From assembly GCA_014526335.1 (NCBI GenBank), contig JACTAT010000078.1:42501-106500 (forward strand): a stretch of 64,000 nt of DNA. The letters are read 5' to 3'. The position numbers were made by a program, and so were the translations under genes. Under the pieces are notes generated by a model. It was not told the origin of the DNA. It saw only the letters and a list, made by a program, of their open reading frames with translations, and made no database searches. Of the stretch, positions 1 to 11,799 are shown piece after piece. The stretch comes from Chrysaora quinquecirrha (Eukaryota > Cnidaria > Scyphozoa > Semaeostomeae > Pelagiidae). The first letter of the stretch is position 1. Each line of letters opens with the position of its first letter.

Positions 1-189
1 AGTACTTCTTTTCTCCTTGATGGCGAAAGGCCCAAAGAAATGGTTGATTCTTGACATGAATCTTGCACATCTTCACGCCCCTCCTTCCTTCTGGTTGTGT
101 GGATGTTTTTGTCCACGAGTTTCAGTCATGCATAAAAAGGCAGCAACAACAACAACAAAACCGCGCCTTCGCTGCGGTTACAATGATGG

Positions 190-215
190 TTTTGATGATG
201 ATGGTGATGATGATA

Positions 216-253
<38 letters not shown>

Positions 254-620
254 AATGATGATGACGAAGATGATGATAAAGATGATGATGACGATGATGA
301 TGGTGATGCCGACGATGATGATGATGATGGTAATGATGATGATGATAGTGATAATAATAATTATAATGATAATGCTACCGACAATGATAATGATAATGAT
401 AATGATACTGATAATAATAATGATGATGATAACGATAACAATAATGATAATCATAGTGATAATGATATTGATATTGATAATAATAATGATAATTATTATG
501 ATAATGGTAATGATAATGCTACCGACAATGATAACGATAACGATAACGATAATGATAATGATAATGATAATGATAATGACAATGATAATGCTACCGACAA
601 TGATAATGATAATGATAATG
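190..620. repeat. GAT/AAT trinucleotide and GATAAT hexanucleotide repeat
   Basis: Nearly pure (GAT)n passes into (GATAAT)n and (GATAAC)n with recurring GCTACC interruptions. It lies in the intron about 60 bases before the exon that starts at 679. It is open in several frames (Asp/Asn, Met/Ile) only because the repeat lacks stop codons. Confidence 0.95.
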
Positions 621-678
621 CAACTGCTAAACCATGCATTTTTCTATTATTGAAATATGGCCATTCTTCTGTTTCTAG

Positions 679-3600
679 GCCAGTTTGGAGGGGAAATGTC
701 GGAACTGGATGATGCGGGTACATATTTCGACTTGAGACCACGGAAGATAACTGGTACAGGCACGTATTTTTACATGAGTACACGGAACAATAATTTCTCT
801 AATAGAAGCCAAAAAGGAAAAATTGTTGTTGTGTCGAATCCGGTAGCTCAGAAGCAGATTGGCTGGGGAGGAGGAAATGTACTGTTGCAAGATGGGTAAG
901 AATTTAAATTTTGAGTTTAATTTCTTTTATCTGTTTATTGAACGATGAATTTTCGCCGAAAGGCTTTGAATCCATGTTAGCCAGTGTTGGGTGAAATTTT
1001 GGCTACGCTTGGCCGGGACTTATTAATGATGGAATTTCAAAACGTTTCTACGTCTGGTCTACCAGTTCAGTTTTGCCAGGGAAGGGAAAGAAATTGATAT
1101 AAAATGATTTTCAGTTAGTTCTTGGTTAGCAAATTGAATACACTAAATGAAGGTAATTGAGATCTGAACTTAGTACGGACTTGAAACTCAGGACTTGACA
1201 CACTTTTGGACAAACCTAAATAGCGAACGGCAGCGGCAACGACAGATTACGATTTTGGTATAAACACTGGGAATATTGTTCAGAAAAATGGTATAAATAA
1301 GGGTATCGATTTCTCGAATATCGGTATAAACAAAAAACCGGTCTTATTTCCGTTTGTTTTCACTTTGCTTGGTGAAGTTTGATTCGAACTGACATATTAT
1401 AGTACATTTAAGCACATAAAGTAGCGTAGGAGTTAATATTTTGGTATACCTAATTTTGGGTATATATTTTCAGGAATTTGTTATAAATCTGGGTGGGCAT
1501 TTTGATGCTCTGGCTGCACGTCCCTATCCGAAACAATTCAAGTACCCCCCACCCCCGATCAGCATTCACCAATAAACAATATTCTAGCGTTAAAGCTAAA
1601 TACTTCTTACTTAACTTAGAATTCAATGCACAAGTACGTTTTCTAACTTCGAATCGACGAATACTTAGCTCTATCAATCTGTGATATAGAAGGTTTTGTG
1701 TACTTAACGAATCTTCAATCAAGTTAATATTTTGGCATAATTTTGGGTATAAATTTTCAGGAATTTGGTATAAATATGGGTTGGCATTTGATTCTTGGGC
1801 GACACGTCCCTATCCGAAATTAAGTAAAGTGACCCCTCCGGGGAGACATATTGACCAGCCCTTCGTAATTAATGATTACCATACTAAGTTGTTCAACAGA
1901 TGTTAATCAGGGCTATTTTCTCGTCACTGGTCTTTTCGAAACCACAGCGAAGTCAGGATAATTTTCTTTGATGATTATTTTCTTTGAGTTGAGCGTGTAC
2001 ACGCTTTTTTTTTATAAGGAACCACTTTATAAGGAACCTACATGTAGAAGGCCCGAAAATTTAAAGAACTTATACTACTAGAGAGAAAATAACTAAAGAA
2101 CTTTTTATTGTTGAATAGTATTATCACTGCAAATAATCAAGAATTAGAAAGCCGGTTCCATTCATTTGCAGTCGAAAATCACGTAAATTGTACGTTAAGC
2201 ATGTATCAAACGTTTCGTTGAGTAGTCTCGAGCTTTTCTCACATGCAAGTGTCTCTCTTTTATTGTTAAGACCACTGTATGTGCAGCTAAAATTAAGGAA
2301 CTATTAAGGAACTTTTTGAACTAAAATTGCCTCAAAAGAGGTACAAAAATAAGGAACTTTAAGAACTAGGCCTTGAGGTAGGTTCCTTATAAAAAAAAAA
2401 GCGTGTAGCGGGATACTTTCAATGCAACGACCTTTCTAGTTTCGTTACACCCGCATATGTGACTAAAAAATTTTTCAGTTTTGATTACTCTGAGAAAAAG
2501 CATTTAAGGGTTTGGTTTTTCTACGAGAATTTTTATACGTTGAAGTTTACTTAGCTAAAGTTCGAAAAGATTCTGCCAAAGAAAATAGGTTACAGTATAA
2601 CGATAACACGTATTTTTTTATAAGAAGCTAAAAACTTGATCCAGTACTGAAAGTTTCTTAAAATTTTCAGATTTTTGGGTACTGAAAATTTCTTAAGAGT
2701 TGCGTGATCATCCATATTGGCAACATAGTTATTCTATCTGAATGATGTTCCAGAACCATTTATCGATCATATTTGAATGTATATAGGTTTCCTGCTTGTC
2801 TGCTTGTCACAGAAATGCTTTATTGCAGACGAAAAACGGGAAATAAACGAGAAGTTTTCGCCGTCTGAGGTGAAAAGTTTCCTACGTAAAAAATTCCCAG
2901 TACTGGAGTTTCTTAAATATTTGGCCATTCGAGAGTCTGGGTTTCTTATGAAGAGTTTCTTATAAAAAAATACGTGTATTTACAGATTATTTTTATAAGA
3001 ATACCTAAATTTTTACCGAGCCTCGATTATTCTTAAGATTTTTCGGTTTTGAACCTAAAAATATTCTGAAGTTATTCTTAATTTACAAAGTTATCAAGCA
3101 GCCTGAAGATGAAGAGAAATAAGTCAAATCTTTGTCATTTACCATTTTATGATGAAAAACCTAATCTAGGGGTAATATTCAACTCCGTCAATTTCATTAA
3201 ACCAGTGTAATCTAATGTGTATTGTTAAACATATACAGTGCGACAATCACATTTTGTGCCTTTTGAAAAACGCGGAGAAATAAAAAATTGTCTTCATGAA
3301 GTTTGAGCCTGGCATTATTCTTAAATAATTCTTAAATTTCAGCCATTTTGAGCCTCGATGTTGTACATTCTTATAAAAAAGTGTGTAGTTTTTTTTTTGG
3401 GGGGGGTACTTTTTCGGCCCATGCGATATAACCTTTATTTTGTTCAGAATTATTCCTTATTCATTTGCCTCATTAGTATTACTTGATTATTTGTATCTTC
3501 ATCTCAGATTCTATGATTTTTCCGTAGTACCCTGTGATAGTTTTCCAACTCATGTATTTCTGGCCGTTCTGCCCCTGATCAGGATACAAATTGTTAAGAG

Positions 3601-6600
3601 CTGATCGGAAGCAACTTTCATACCACCAGCCTCCTTTCCATGTAGAGGCACAGCTACTGTTTTCATCAAGATCATAATCTCTGTCATACGTTGAGAACTT
3701 CATTCCGTTGTGAGTTTTCAACGAGTTGCCAGCATTTCCAGAATACCCATCGATATTCAATCGATATCCATCAGCCTCGTTTCCAATCTCGAACAATGTG
3801 TACGTTGCATAGAACAGCTTATCTTCGCGAGCCCAATGTTTCATTATGATGTTAAGGATAGCGCCTTTACCAGGACCAGCCAAACAGTGCAATTTGTCCA
3901 ATCCAATCCAAAAATTTCCAGAAGGGTTCCCAAAACCTAATTTATAATCAGCCCAATTGCGAGTAAAGTTGACTGATGCATCGACTCTTCTTTGGATCAC
4001 AATCCATTTGTCTTTGGGTTTCTCAACTGAAAATGTGAATAATTGCAACAGAATTCAAGGGTGGTCCGAGAATTTTAAACACTGTCATTGACGGGGGATG
4101 AATTCGCGGGGGCAGGGGGCTGTTCCGTAGAAAAGGAACTTGCGGATGTGCCGTGGTCAAAAGTATAATTTTATATATCCTTCCCTAGACCTTCGTTTTC
4201 GTCGCATAGGAAGGTTTATGGGAAGGCGTCAAATTAGGAAAATATTTCTAAAAATTTGTAAAAACTTTAGAAGATGGATGAAATAGTAGATAAAGTTCAT
4301 CAAAGCAAAACTTGAGGTCACAGAAAGGTTTGATGCTTTTCTGAACCATGATATCAAGCCTTTGAACCGTACCTTGTTTTTCCCATATAATAATTGGCCG
4401 TTTTATGCTCTTCAACTCTGCTTCGCCATGAACAGTTTGAAAAGTGTTAGTATCTTTAAACTTGACCACATGTGTGCAAGAATCTTTCACTCCGCAGTCG
4501 GAGAATTCGGGGCTGAGTGTTGGTTCATCATGGGCGTTGTTTTCTTCTTTGCTGTTCTTGGTTATTTTGCGATAAAAATGCCCTTTTGTATTGATGCTGC
4601 AGTATTGCTGCAAAGAAAAGTTTACAAAGATTGCTAGAATCAGAAGTAGGACTCTCATTTTCACAAATCTTGAAGAAAAATCTTGAGATCGAGCTTTAAG
4701 ACAACCGAATTCTCCACGTGCGAGGATGCAACTAAACTTGAACGTTCGAAGGAATGTATTTTAGTAAAGTGGACCAGTGAATACTAAAGACTGTCAGAAC
4801 CAATAAGAGACGGCCATGGTTACTGGCCCCACCTTATTTGACATAAATAATACATTTTTTAATTAAGCGTTTTGGTTTTATTGAGGCAGACAACAGGATA
4901 TGTTAATTAAACAGAGCGGGCACTAGGTGGTTGTCTGGCCAATAGAAACCTTATCAGCATATACAGTTGGAGGGTGCAAATATTTTTTCAGGTGCAAACA
5001 TTTGTTTTATTGGTATAGTTATAATAAAAAATGATATAATAGATAAGACATAATAAAATAACATTAAAGATTAAACATTAATAAGATGATTTTGATATTA
5101 TAACTTTTTGCTTTGAAAAGAAGTTATTATTCAAGTTAGGTCAGGTTTCTTATCATTTTTGTTAATTAATTTTGCCTGTCGGATGTTACAATTTTTTTTA
5201 ATAAGCAACTTGACTTTCGTCCAGCCCTCAAAGTTGCTTAAAATTTTAGACATTTCAGCCCTCAAAGTTGCTTAAACGTTGCTTAACATTTTTTTGTACC
5301 TACTAACCACCCCTGACTTCGCGGGTCAAAATCGTCATCTGTTAGGCCTACAACATGACTTTTGGGAGACAGTAAGTGGAAAAACGTTAGCTAGCGAACT
5401 TCAACATGCAAAACATAAGAACAAAGAGCAATTTCCTAACACAAGAAAGAGAATAAGCTTGGTTGTTTGATTTCTTAGTTGCTTACAGTAATTCAATTGA
5501 GCCCTTAAGTTGCTTAATGTTAAGGTCAGTTCAGCCCTAGTTGTTATTGAGCAGTTGCTTATTAAAAACAAGTGTAGCAGATGAAAGTGTACAATCATGG
5601 CTAAAATTAGTAGAGACATTGCAGCAAATCCTATCTTTAGATCTTTACACAAATGTCTTCGCTCATGCCGCCTCCCCCTTCATCAACGTTGTTTTGTAGT
5701 TTTTGATTTTTTGGAACTGATTTATCGTAAGTGACTGATTGACATAAGCAATCTGGCGAATAGTCTCTACACACTTTTTTTTATAAGAATACCTTAATTT
5801 TTGTCGAGCCTCGATTATTCTTAAGATTTTTCGATTTTGAGCCTAAAAATATTCTTCAATTATTCTTAATTTACTATGTTACCAATCAGCCTGAAGATCG
5901 TCAAATCTTTTTAATTTACTATTTTATGACAAAAAAACCTAATCTGCAGTTACAAGTACCATTTCAACTCCGTCAATCTCATTAAACTAGTGTACATAGT
6001 GCAGTGTATATTATAAAACATATACAGCGTAACAATTGCATTTTTTGCCTTGTGAAAGTCGCAGAGAAATAAAAAAATTGTTTTCTTGAAGTTTGACTTG
6101 AACCTGACATATTCTTAAATAATTCTTAAATTTCAGCGATTTTGAGCCTCAATATTCTTATAGACTGTATTCTTATAAAAAAGTGTGTATTTGGCGGCGG
6201 CTAGTCGGCGCATAATTCAAGGAAGTTGGGCATGATCTACTTCTGCGATTACACACTTTTTTTTTATAAGAATACAGTCTATAAGAATATTCAGGCTCAA
6301 AATTGCTGAAATTTAAGAATTATTTAAGAATAATCTGAGGCTCAAGCTTGACGAGGATCATTTTCTCTCTGCGCCTTTTACACTGCACAATAAGTGTGAT
6401 TGTCAGGCTACTGTATTTGTTTTGAAATGGATACATCCTGACTGACTCTTTGATACAGTAACTCTATTTATTAATGAAATAACAAATGACAAAGATTTGA
6501 CTTATTTCTCTTGATCTTCAGGCCAATTTACAACATTGATGATTAAGAATAATTTGAGAATATTTTCAGGCTCAAAATCGAATAAGCTTAAGAATAATTG

Positions 6601-9169
6601 AGGCTCGGCAAAAAATAAGGTATTCTTATAAAAAAAAAAGTGTGTAGCCGACAACGGATTCCCGTCAGTCGCAGTCAAGCAGACCGCTGTTACGTCCGCG
6701 ATCAACTGTATCCCACTGACTTGGTGTTGTCCTGTGGAGATAACTTAGCAGTTACAACCAGTTCGCGTTTGACTATCGTACGTAGGGCCACATGGCTTTG
6801 CATCCAAAAGACTCAAGAAACCCAGAAACAGACCTGCAATACCCCTGTTGAGAAACTGATAATGCCCTGGGCCAGTCTCGCGCTAATTAATCTACGTACT
6901 ACTGTGTTGGATACGCACTACTGCAGGGGTATTTTTTGCGTACTGTAGTGGAAACGCACTACTGTAGTAGGTTATTATGCTTACTGTGGGGTTGTAAATT
7001 TTGTGTCCTGTGGTAGATTATCAAGCTTGATGTGATGGAATTCTTTGCGTACTGTAAGTATAGTGGTGGATACGCACTATTGTGGTGGTTACGCACTATT
7101 GTGGTGGTATTTTTTGCGTACTGTGGAGGAAACCCACTACTGTTGTAGGCTATTAAAAAGACTCTGAAGAAGCCCTGCTTAGCAGGGCGAAATATTAGCA
7201 AACTAAAAAAACATAGTTGTCTTCTGTGTCTTGCGCCGCGGTGTTTCTGCCTTACTGTATTATGCTTGCTGTGTGGTTGCAATTTTTGTGTGCTGTGGTA
7301 GATTATCATGCTTTATGTGACGGTATTCTTTGCCTACTGTGGTGGTATGTTTGCGTTCAAAATCCACCACAGTAGTGCGTATCCACCACAGATTCACTGG
7401 CGTTAGTTTCTGGAACAGCCTTGCTTTGGACACATAATTTATCCTTATATAGAATATAAGAATAGAATTCTTATAGCTATGGGTCTTAAATTTCCCTCTT
7501 TCTATTTTTTTACGTAATTTTTTAAGTTTGTAATGTGTCATTAATCTTTTGAGCGGACAATTTTCGGGGCAATGGTAAAAGAGTATAGGGTGAGTTTTTT
7601 CCTTGGGGAAATAATTTGAAATTAAATGAAACTGAATAAAGACGATAATTTTTCTTCGTCTCTTGCAGATCGCAGGGCGTTTGGGTCAAGGAAGACACGA
7701 TGAACGGCGTTCAGTCGATTAAAATCGAAGAATGGCCTATCAATGATGGCCAGAATCAGATGAAACAAAATGGCGGAAAAATAAACGTTGGGGATGGCTA
7801 TGTTAGCAAATTTATTGCTATTTACCCGATGGAGAAACTAGCAAAAGGTGGGAAAACATTTACTGTCAAGATGAAGGTCGATGATGGTGGCTCAAATAGC
7901 CGTATATATCATTCTACTGATATGAAAACCTGGACACGTGTGTCTAATGTTGTTTATCAAGATGGTCATGCAAGTTTTCAGGCATCAATGGGTAGGTTTT
8001 TTATAGACTTACTACATGAGTCGTAGTTATCGCTGTTGAATTGAATTGCTGGACGCTCAAACTAATGGAAGCGACGTTAAAAGGAAACAAGTCCCTAACT
8101 GAAGCGAACAACAACATCAATTCAATTCAATGTGAGCAAAAGTAAGGGACTTGGGAAGCAAGTCTAGGTTCTCTATTGTCATTGTTTATTTACTTTTTTG
8201 TCTGAAGCTGCTGTGGCATCGTCGCCTAATCCAGATAGCTCGTGGTGTCAAACCTAAGCGAGGTCAGGGTTCGAGACTTAGCTACGGTAGCCTCACAGCC
8301 AGGTTCGTGTTCTTGATTAGTGAAGCTACTAAAGAGGTGGTGTGGCCGAGTGGTCAAGGTGCTCGTGTCCCAAGATCGTAAGTTCGTCTCGGGTCGTTGG
8401 TTCGAGTCTCGTCCGGACCACTTTCCACTAGCCTGCAGTCAACTCAGCTGTCCATTTTTCCGATGTTGGTAAATGTGTACTCATGGTATTCGTTCTAGAA
8501 TATCAGTCTTGGGGCAAAATCCTAGCGACTGGCGCTAAATGTACCATTTCACGTTCCGTGAAATATCGATTTAAACCTGAAAATTTTTTGATCTCGAACA
8601 TTCGCTGTCTCGAACCATTTTCGATTTCCCATGGAGGAAAACCTGCTCTTTATCTCGAACTTTGCCAAATTTTCTGCTGAACTGGATAAAGAGACAGGCT
8701 GAAAATATGTATAAGTTCGCCTAGCGGAGCGGGAATGGGCAGCAGCTAAGTGATATGCTACCCGTGTATACAATAGATGAAGCTGTTCTCTTTCGAGGTG
8801 TGCTACATTGCCATTATCTCAATTTCATGGTTGAAATTGTGGCAAATGCAGTAACTGTGACGCTGGACCTCAAAAAATTTCTCTGCGAACTCTACGAATC
8901 GTTTTGCAATCTTGCGTTTCTCTAGATAAAATAGATACAATTTTTGATACTTCTGAAACAATTGATGTTTGAATTTGTTTTTAGGTGGTGTATACGTTGC
9001 AAGAAAACACAAGAATGTTGGCATGATTGCAGGTGTTTCGGTTGCTTGCATTGTAATTGTCGTCGCAATTATCGGAACGATTATATACTGTCGAAAAAAG
9101 CCTGGTGCTTACACCAGAGCAACAACAAGATTGCGCAATATATCACGAAGCTTGAAGTCAGAAATTTAA
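679..9169 (+). CDS. C-terminal part of a single-pass membrane protein, family not recognised (3 exons, 5' end outside window)
   Basis: Coding exons 679-895, 7669-7991 and 8985-9169 join in phase (split codons GG|A and G|GT) and end at TAA 9167-9169, giving 240 visible residues. Every junction is AG/GT with good consensus. The first exon contains the pattern GTYFYM..R......QKGKIVV. This resembles the last strands of a cupredoxin fold, but the usual Cys and His copper ligands are absent, so any cupredoxin relation is only inference. The middle exon is hydrophilic and probably extracellular. The last exon encodes a hydrophobic stretch of about 23 residues ([18 protein letters not shown]...) followed by CRKK and a 25-residue basic tail rich in Arg and Ser. 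That makes a type I membrane topology likely. The upstream exons, including any signal peptide, lie left of the window. The 6.8-kb intron holds an opposite-strand gene. I am confident it is a gene and do not know its function. Confidence 0.75.
1998..2407. mobile_element. MITE, TAAGGAAC family
   Basis: It starts TACACGCTTTTTTTTTATAA and ends with its inverted counterpart, TTATAAAAAAAAAAGCGTGT. Copies of the word AAGGAAC or GTTCCTTA recur inside. Full relatives lie at 18097-18499, 35464-35874 and 58897-59295. No coding capacity is visible. Confidence 0.8.
2605..2979. mobile_element. MITE, TAAGAAAC family (ACACGTA ends)
   Basis: It begins ACACGTATTTTTTTATAAGA and ends CTTATAAAAAAATACGTGTA, with internal GTTTCTTA words. 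Relatives lie at 14994-15395, 25320-25650 and 48055-48429. It abuts the next MITE, which starts near 2984. Confidence 0.75.
2984..3388. mobile_element. MITE, ATTCTTA family
   Basis: It carries TTTTTATAAGAATACC at the left and TTCTTATAAAAAAGTGTGTA at the right. The interior has GCCTCGATTATTCTTAAG and repeated ATTCTTA words. The left tip has lost the exact TACAC end where it meets the preceding element. Confidence 0.75.
3434..3439 (-). promoter_or_regulatory. poly(A) signal AATAAA of the fibrinogen-domain gene
   Basis: TTTATT on + reads AATAAA on -, about 40 bases downstream of the stop codon at 3479-3481. Confidence 0.6.
3479..4658 (-). CDS. secreted fibrinogen-related protein (two exons)
   Basis: Exon 1 is 4658-4373 and exon 2 is 4026-3479. 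They join as G|TT (phase 1) across a 346-base intron, giving 277 aa. The start is the ATG at 4658; the longer open frame begins at an upstream GTG. Residues 1-18 ([18 protein letters not shown]) form a signal peptide. The C-terminal ~180 residues are a fibrinogen C-terminal domain: WIVIQRR, NWADYK.GFG, FWIGLDK, the calcium-loop-like [13 protein letters not shown], then GGWWYESC and the terminal ESEMKIQ. The N-terminal third (residues 19-95) has three cysteines before the domain and no recognisable partner domain. The canonical CDM.TDGGGW strand before VIQRR is replaced by VEKPKDKW. Such proteins are usually secreted lectin-like or recognition molecules; the ligand cannot be read here. The gene is nested in an intron of the + strand membrane-protein gene. 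Confidence 0.85.
5188..5575. mobile_element. MITE, TAAGCAAC family
   Basis: TTTTTTTTAATAAGCAAC at the left and TTGCTTATTAAAAACAAGTG at the right, with internal GTTGCTTA words and the phrase CAGCCCTCAAAGTTGCTTAA. Relatives lie at 29462-29840, 57533-57740 (truncated) and 58344-58600. Confidence 0.75.
5767..6190. mobile_element. MITE, ATTCTTA family
   Basis: TACACACTTTTTTTTATAAG at the left and CTTATAAAAAAGTGTGTA at the right. The interior closely matches the copy at 2984-3388 in the same orientation. Confidence 0.8.
6250..6646. mobile_element. MITE, ATTCTTA family, inverted copy
   Basis: TACACACTTTTTTTTTATAA to AAAAAAAAAGTGTGTA. The interior is the reverse complement of the copy at 5767-6190 and is nearly identical to that at 11103-11549. 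It lies only 60 bases from its neighbour. Confidence 0.8.
6890..7400. repeat. repeat built of ACTGTGGTGG / CCACCACAGT words
   Basis: Short words (TGCGTACTGTGGTGG, TACGCACTACTGTGG, TTATGCTTGATGTGG) recur in direct order and reappear as their reverse complement at 7355-7395. Related blocks lie at 37500-37905 and 39310-39560. It has no stable unit length; it is probably a MITE-like element with internal satellite growth. Confidence 0.7.
8004..8155. mobile_element. short inverted-repeat element, CTTATTACATGAGTC family
   Basis: Contains TACATGAGTCGTAGTTATCG and GGACTTGGGAAGCAAGTC. Related copies lie at 9774-9955, 19260-19482 and 36950-37097, some with complementary ends. Confidence 0.55.
8213..8553 (+). 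mobile_element. two SINEs in tandem (tRNA-derived heads)
   Basis: The first (8213-8337) has GTGTCA...GGTCAGGGTTCGAGAC, a pol III B-box-like head. The second (8338-8553) has TGTGGCCGAGTGGTCAAGG (A box) and TTGGTTCGAGTCTCG (B box) of a Ser/Leu-type tRNA. It is followed by a body and the tail CCTAGCGACTGGCGCTAAAT. That tail is shared with SINEs at 12896-13052, 22666-22846 and 39121-39258. Confidence 0.75.
8560..8845. mobile_element. fragment of a TATCTCGAAC-type element
   Basis: Shares TCTCGAAC, the CATGGAGGAAAACCTGCTC phrase and CAGCAGCTAAGTGATATGCT with the longer element at 27120-27720, in the opposite orientation. Confidence 0.6.
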
Positions 9170-9289
9170 TTCCTATCGATTTGGTATGTACTACAGATGT
9201 GATTATAGATCTTTTGTTTGGAAGACTCTTTTGTGAAATTGATAAGATACGACATTCTTTTCTGAATTTTTGTATATGATAATTCTCGA

Positions 9290-9740
9290 ACCAGGCAGTA
9301 GATCTGGGCCGGCGCAATATTTTTCCGGAAAATGGTAGACATGTCGAGTAAGGGAATCCTCTCCACCTTCAAAGTTCAGAATTGTTGTTGTTTCATGAGA
9401 GAAAGTGCAGCAAATGTTGCTTAAAATTCACGTCTAGTGCGAGCTAAAGTGAAAGAAAGGATTCAAGCCCCAGTTTATTTGCCGCATGCGGCATTTTATC
9501 AAATATTTTTTTCGCGAGATTGTAGGGTCTACCGGGGTAAAATGGGTAAATTTGGAGCATTTTTTAGCTTTGATCATCTATAATCAACTACCTCGTTTGA
9601 TTAGAAGTAAAATCTGCTGCACTACCTCTCGTAAAGCGGCTGAAATCAAGGTCGTTGCACGTGGAGAGGATTCCCTTACTCAATATATCTACCATTTTCC
9701 AGAAAATGTCGCGTAGACCCAGACCTCTTTGAAAAGGTAT
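9290..9740. mobile_element. inverted-repeat element (GGCCGGCGCAATATTTTTCC ends)
   Basis: The left end near 9300-9365 (GGAAAATGGTAGACA...GGGAATCCTCTCCAC) reappears inverted at 9655-9735. A second copy with the same ends is at 42935-43395. Confidence 0.65.
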
Positions 9741-9773
9741 ATTCTGCCTTGCGATGTGTTGTATGATTTAGGT

Positions 9774-9955
9774 AGACTTATTACACGAGTCCTAGTTACC
9801 GCTAACGGCTGACGACCGAACTCAAAACCGCTCAAACTTCGTACCTAAATCATAAACTTATTCCATGAGTCCCTCTTTGAGCAAATAGCTGTTGGGTAGT
9901 TCTTGTTGTTGTTGCTGTTTGCGAAGAGAGGGACTCATGGAATATGTCTATGATT
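9774..9955. mobile_element. short inverted-repeat element, CTTATTACATGAGTC family
   Basis: TAGACTTATTACACGAGTCC at the left is complementary to GGACTCATGGAATATGTCTA at the right. It lies in the intergenic region before PFKFB. Confidence 0.6.
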
Positions 9956-10057
9956 TAGGTACACTTTTTCCTTATAAACTTTGCAATTGTTCTTAGAATT
10001 TGCAATCGCTAACAAAATGAAAAACATTGACCCAAAGGTCGTTTAAAAACTGTTTAT

Positions 10058-10332
10058 CTGGGTGGTTAGACACCGCAGGAGTACATAAATTTTATGATAT
10101 GAAAGAGACTTTTTCTGCATTATATCTTCTTTTTCTATATCCTTCAACAACCACAAATTGAGCTTCAACAGGAGCCCAAGTTTGACCTAGCCGCCATTTT
10201 GAAAGTTCTACAGCGAAGGGAGAACAGAGAAAAAGTTTCTTTCCGTTTTCCTTCTCTTAGGTCTTCAATCTTTCCTCCGCAGAACCAAAGAAATTTTTCC
10301 TCCGCATTCACATGCGGTATCTAACCATCCAT
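10058..10332. mobile_element. small MITE with GGTTAGANACCGCA ends
   Basis: GGGTGGTTAGACACCGCA at the left pairs with TGCGGTATCTAACCATCC at the right, with one mismatch in the core. The interior has CCGCCATTTTG and Pu/Py tracts. Confidence 0.55.
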
Positions 10333-11102
10333 GGTTGATCTTTCGTAAGAAAACATTGTTGTATTAGAAAATTTTTCTTTGTCTTTATTTTCGGCTTAGT
10401 TATTGTGGAAAAATCGCCCCAATCGTTCATTTTCACAGTTGTTCAGAAGAAAAAAGTTTTTTACATTTGCGAATGTTATAGGGCTGTTTTTGGACTGCAA
10501 TCTTAGGCGTATCATAGGAGTTTTAAGTGGGGTAGGTGGGGGGTCCGTTGATTCTTTCAATGATACTTGCCCCTGAAGAAATAGTGATAAATTCAATGTA
10601 TTAGACGTGCTGCCAAAATGAGTTAATTTATCTGTCGGAATTTCCTTACATAATTGCTGTGTCCTCAGACTGGAGCAGTTGGGGCGGGGTGATTGACTAG
10701 GACAGAATGGATAGACTAGGACAGAATGCAGTAAGTTTTACTCTACTCCCATAGATTTTAACCCTAATGGGTTGATTTTCATCTTTCTGCTGTGATTTTT
10801 CTATTTAATATTAAACTTGATACATATTTGCAAAAGTGCAATGATAACTATTTTACATTTACGAAAATAAGAAAAAGTATTTTCTATGCTTAAGTGGATG
10901 TTTGAAATCTAGACAAATTACCACCTAAGTTGGCATGCAAAATTATCGTTTTACACTTATTTTTTATATAAGAAACCGAGTATAAAAGCTATATATGCAT
11001 TTTTTTTTTAATCAAAAAACACTTCTATATGGACTATAAGAATAAGAAACTAAGGAACTATTTCCCCTTTTAAATTCAGCATTCTCTTCAACTGATGTGC
11101 TT

Positions 11103-11549
11103 TACACACTTTTTTTTTTATAAGAATACCTTATTTTTTTGCCGAGCCTCGATTATTCTTAAGCTTATTCGATTTTGAGCCTGAAAATATTCTTAAATTA
11201 TTCTTAATCATCAATGTTGTAAATTGGCCTGAAGATCAAGAGAAATAAGTCAAATCTTTGTCATTTGTTATTTTATTAATAAAAAGAGTTACTGTATCAA
11301 AGAGTCAGACAGGATGTATGCATTTCATAACAAATACAGTTGCCTGACAATCACACTTATTGTGCAGTGTAAGTTATAGTTGTAGCAAGTTATATTTTGA
11401 TTGATTGATGAGTGTAAAAAACGCAGAGAAATAAAAATGATCCTCGTCAAGCTTGAGCCTCAGATTATTCTTAAATAATTCTTAAATTTCAGCAATTTTG
11501 AGCCTGAATATTCTTATAGACTGTATTCTTATAAAAAAAAAAGTGTGTA
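11103..11549. mobile_element. MITE, ATTCTTA family
   Basis: TACACACTTTTTTTTTTATA to AAAAAAAAAGTGTGTA. The interior is highly similar to 6250-6646 on the other strand. The surrounding 10.9-11.8 kb also holds decayed TAAGAAAC-family fragments. Confidence 0.8.
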
Positions 11550-11799
11550 TGTTATGTTTATGTAAAGAACCCCAAATACTCAGGGCCGATTCCGTAAAAT
11601 TTCCATATTTTTACTGATAAGAACATGATACTTCGCATTAAACACTTATTTTATATTTCACGTTATTTTCGAAATCTCAATTCTTAAGTTAAGAAACTCT
11701 GCAAGAAACTTTTTCTATAACAATTGTACTCAAAGTTAAAAAAACCCTACTGTTTGGTTCAGAGCAAAGTTTCTTATAAAAAGAGAGTGCGTCTGCATC

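Noticed and set aside
17..712. 231-codon frame rich in Asp and Asn on +
   Set aside because: It is the (GAT)n/(GATAAT)n repeat read through. It has no domain, and a spliced exon in another frame starts at 679.
8338..8425. Functional Ser/Leu-type tRNA gene
   Set aside because: It has A and B boxes, but continues into a shared SINE body and tail and lacks a clean acceptor-stem pairing.
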